A stretch of 5,307 nucleotides of DNA from the NCBI GenBank assembly GCA_002695115.1, contig NZOA01000052.1:40769-46075 (forward strand). Direction: 5' to 3'. A program made the translations under genes and the position numbers. The notes below the pieces were generated by a model. The model was not told the DNA's origin and ran no database searches. It saw nothing but the letters and a program-made list of their open reading frames with translations. Shown here piece by piece: positions 5,272-5,307 of the stretch. The stretch is from Planctomycetota bacterium (GTDB taxonomy: Bacteria > Planctomycetota > UBA8108). Every line of letters starts with the position of its first letter. The first letter of the stretch is position 1.

Positions 5272-5307
5272 GCTAAACGTTAAGAGGGGCGGGAGTTACG
5301 AATACTT

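Noticed and set aside
1..5307. Search for CRISPR arrays, insertion sequences, integrase or attachment-site signs, including at the tRNA 3' end.
   Set aside because: No repeated spacers, transposase fragments or repeat of the tRNA end are visible; only 36 bases follow the tRNA, too few to judge integration there.

Overview
The window is GC-rich bacterial chromosome with closely packed genes. It holds one partial gene, a compact three-gene operon on the minus strand, a long plus-strand gene divergent from that operon, and a tRNA gene. The flavour is of a diderm, PVC-type bacterium, most like Planctomycetota. The evidence is a von Willebrand factor A (VWA) protein ending with the DTIYLLSDG signature common in that phylum, an ECF sigma factor followed by an anti-sigma protein without zinc ligands, an exported protein with an EF-hand and an Arg/Pro/Gly-rich tail, and a large AsmA-like membrane-anchored protein. 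This assignment is inference; no marker in the window fixes the phylum.

Layout: (1) 1-387, plus strand, the 3' end of a VWA-domain gene cut by the window edge. (2) 400-2871, minus strand, read right to left: ECF sigma factor, single-pass anti-sigma factor, and secreted DUF3106-like/EF-hand protein. The sigma to anti-sigma gap is 23 bases and carries a strong ribosome binding site. The anti-sigma stop and the ATG of the last gene are separated by one base (TGA-T-ATG), so translational coupling is likely. (3) About 2872-3034, a divergent control region, AT-rich compared with its surroundings. It contains an imperfect 11-bp hairpin in the sigma-operon leader, a GGAGG/CCTCC dyad and weak promoter-like hexamers. 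(4) 3035-5101, plus strand, a 688-residue membrane-anchored protein resembling the AsmA/TamB-type family. (5) 5102-5307, a clear sigma70-type promoter (TTGCCC-N17-TATAAT) and a complete tRNA-Ala(CGC) with the G3-U70 identity pair and an encoded CCA end.

How it may work together: sigma factor, membrane-anchored anti-sigma factor and exported partner form a plausible envelope-to-nucleus signalling cassette. The part of the anti-sigma factor outside the membrane is strongly acidic and the exported third protein is strongly basic. This suggests, without proving it, that the third protein is the extracytoplasmic sensor or ligand of the anti-sigma factor. The divergent AsmA-like gene acts at the envelope and shares the control region, so it could be a target of this sigma factor. 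That three-gene cassette, with its hairpin-bearing leader, is the best candidate for something little described.
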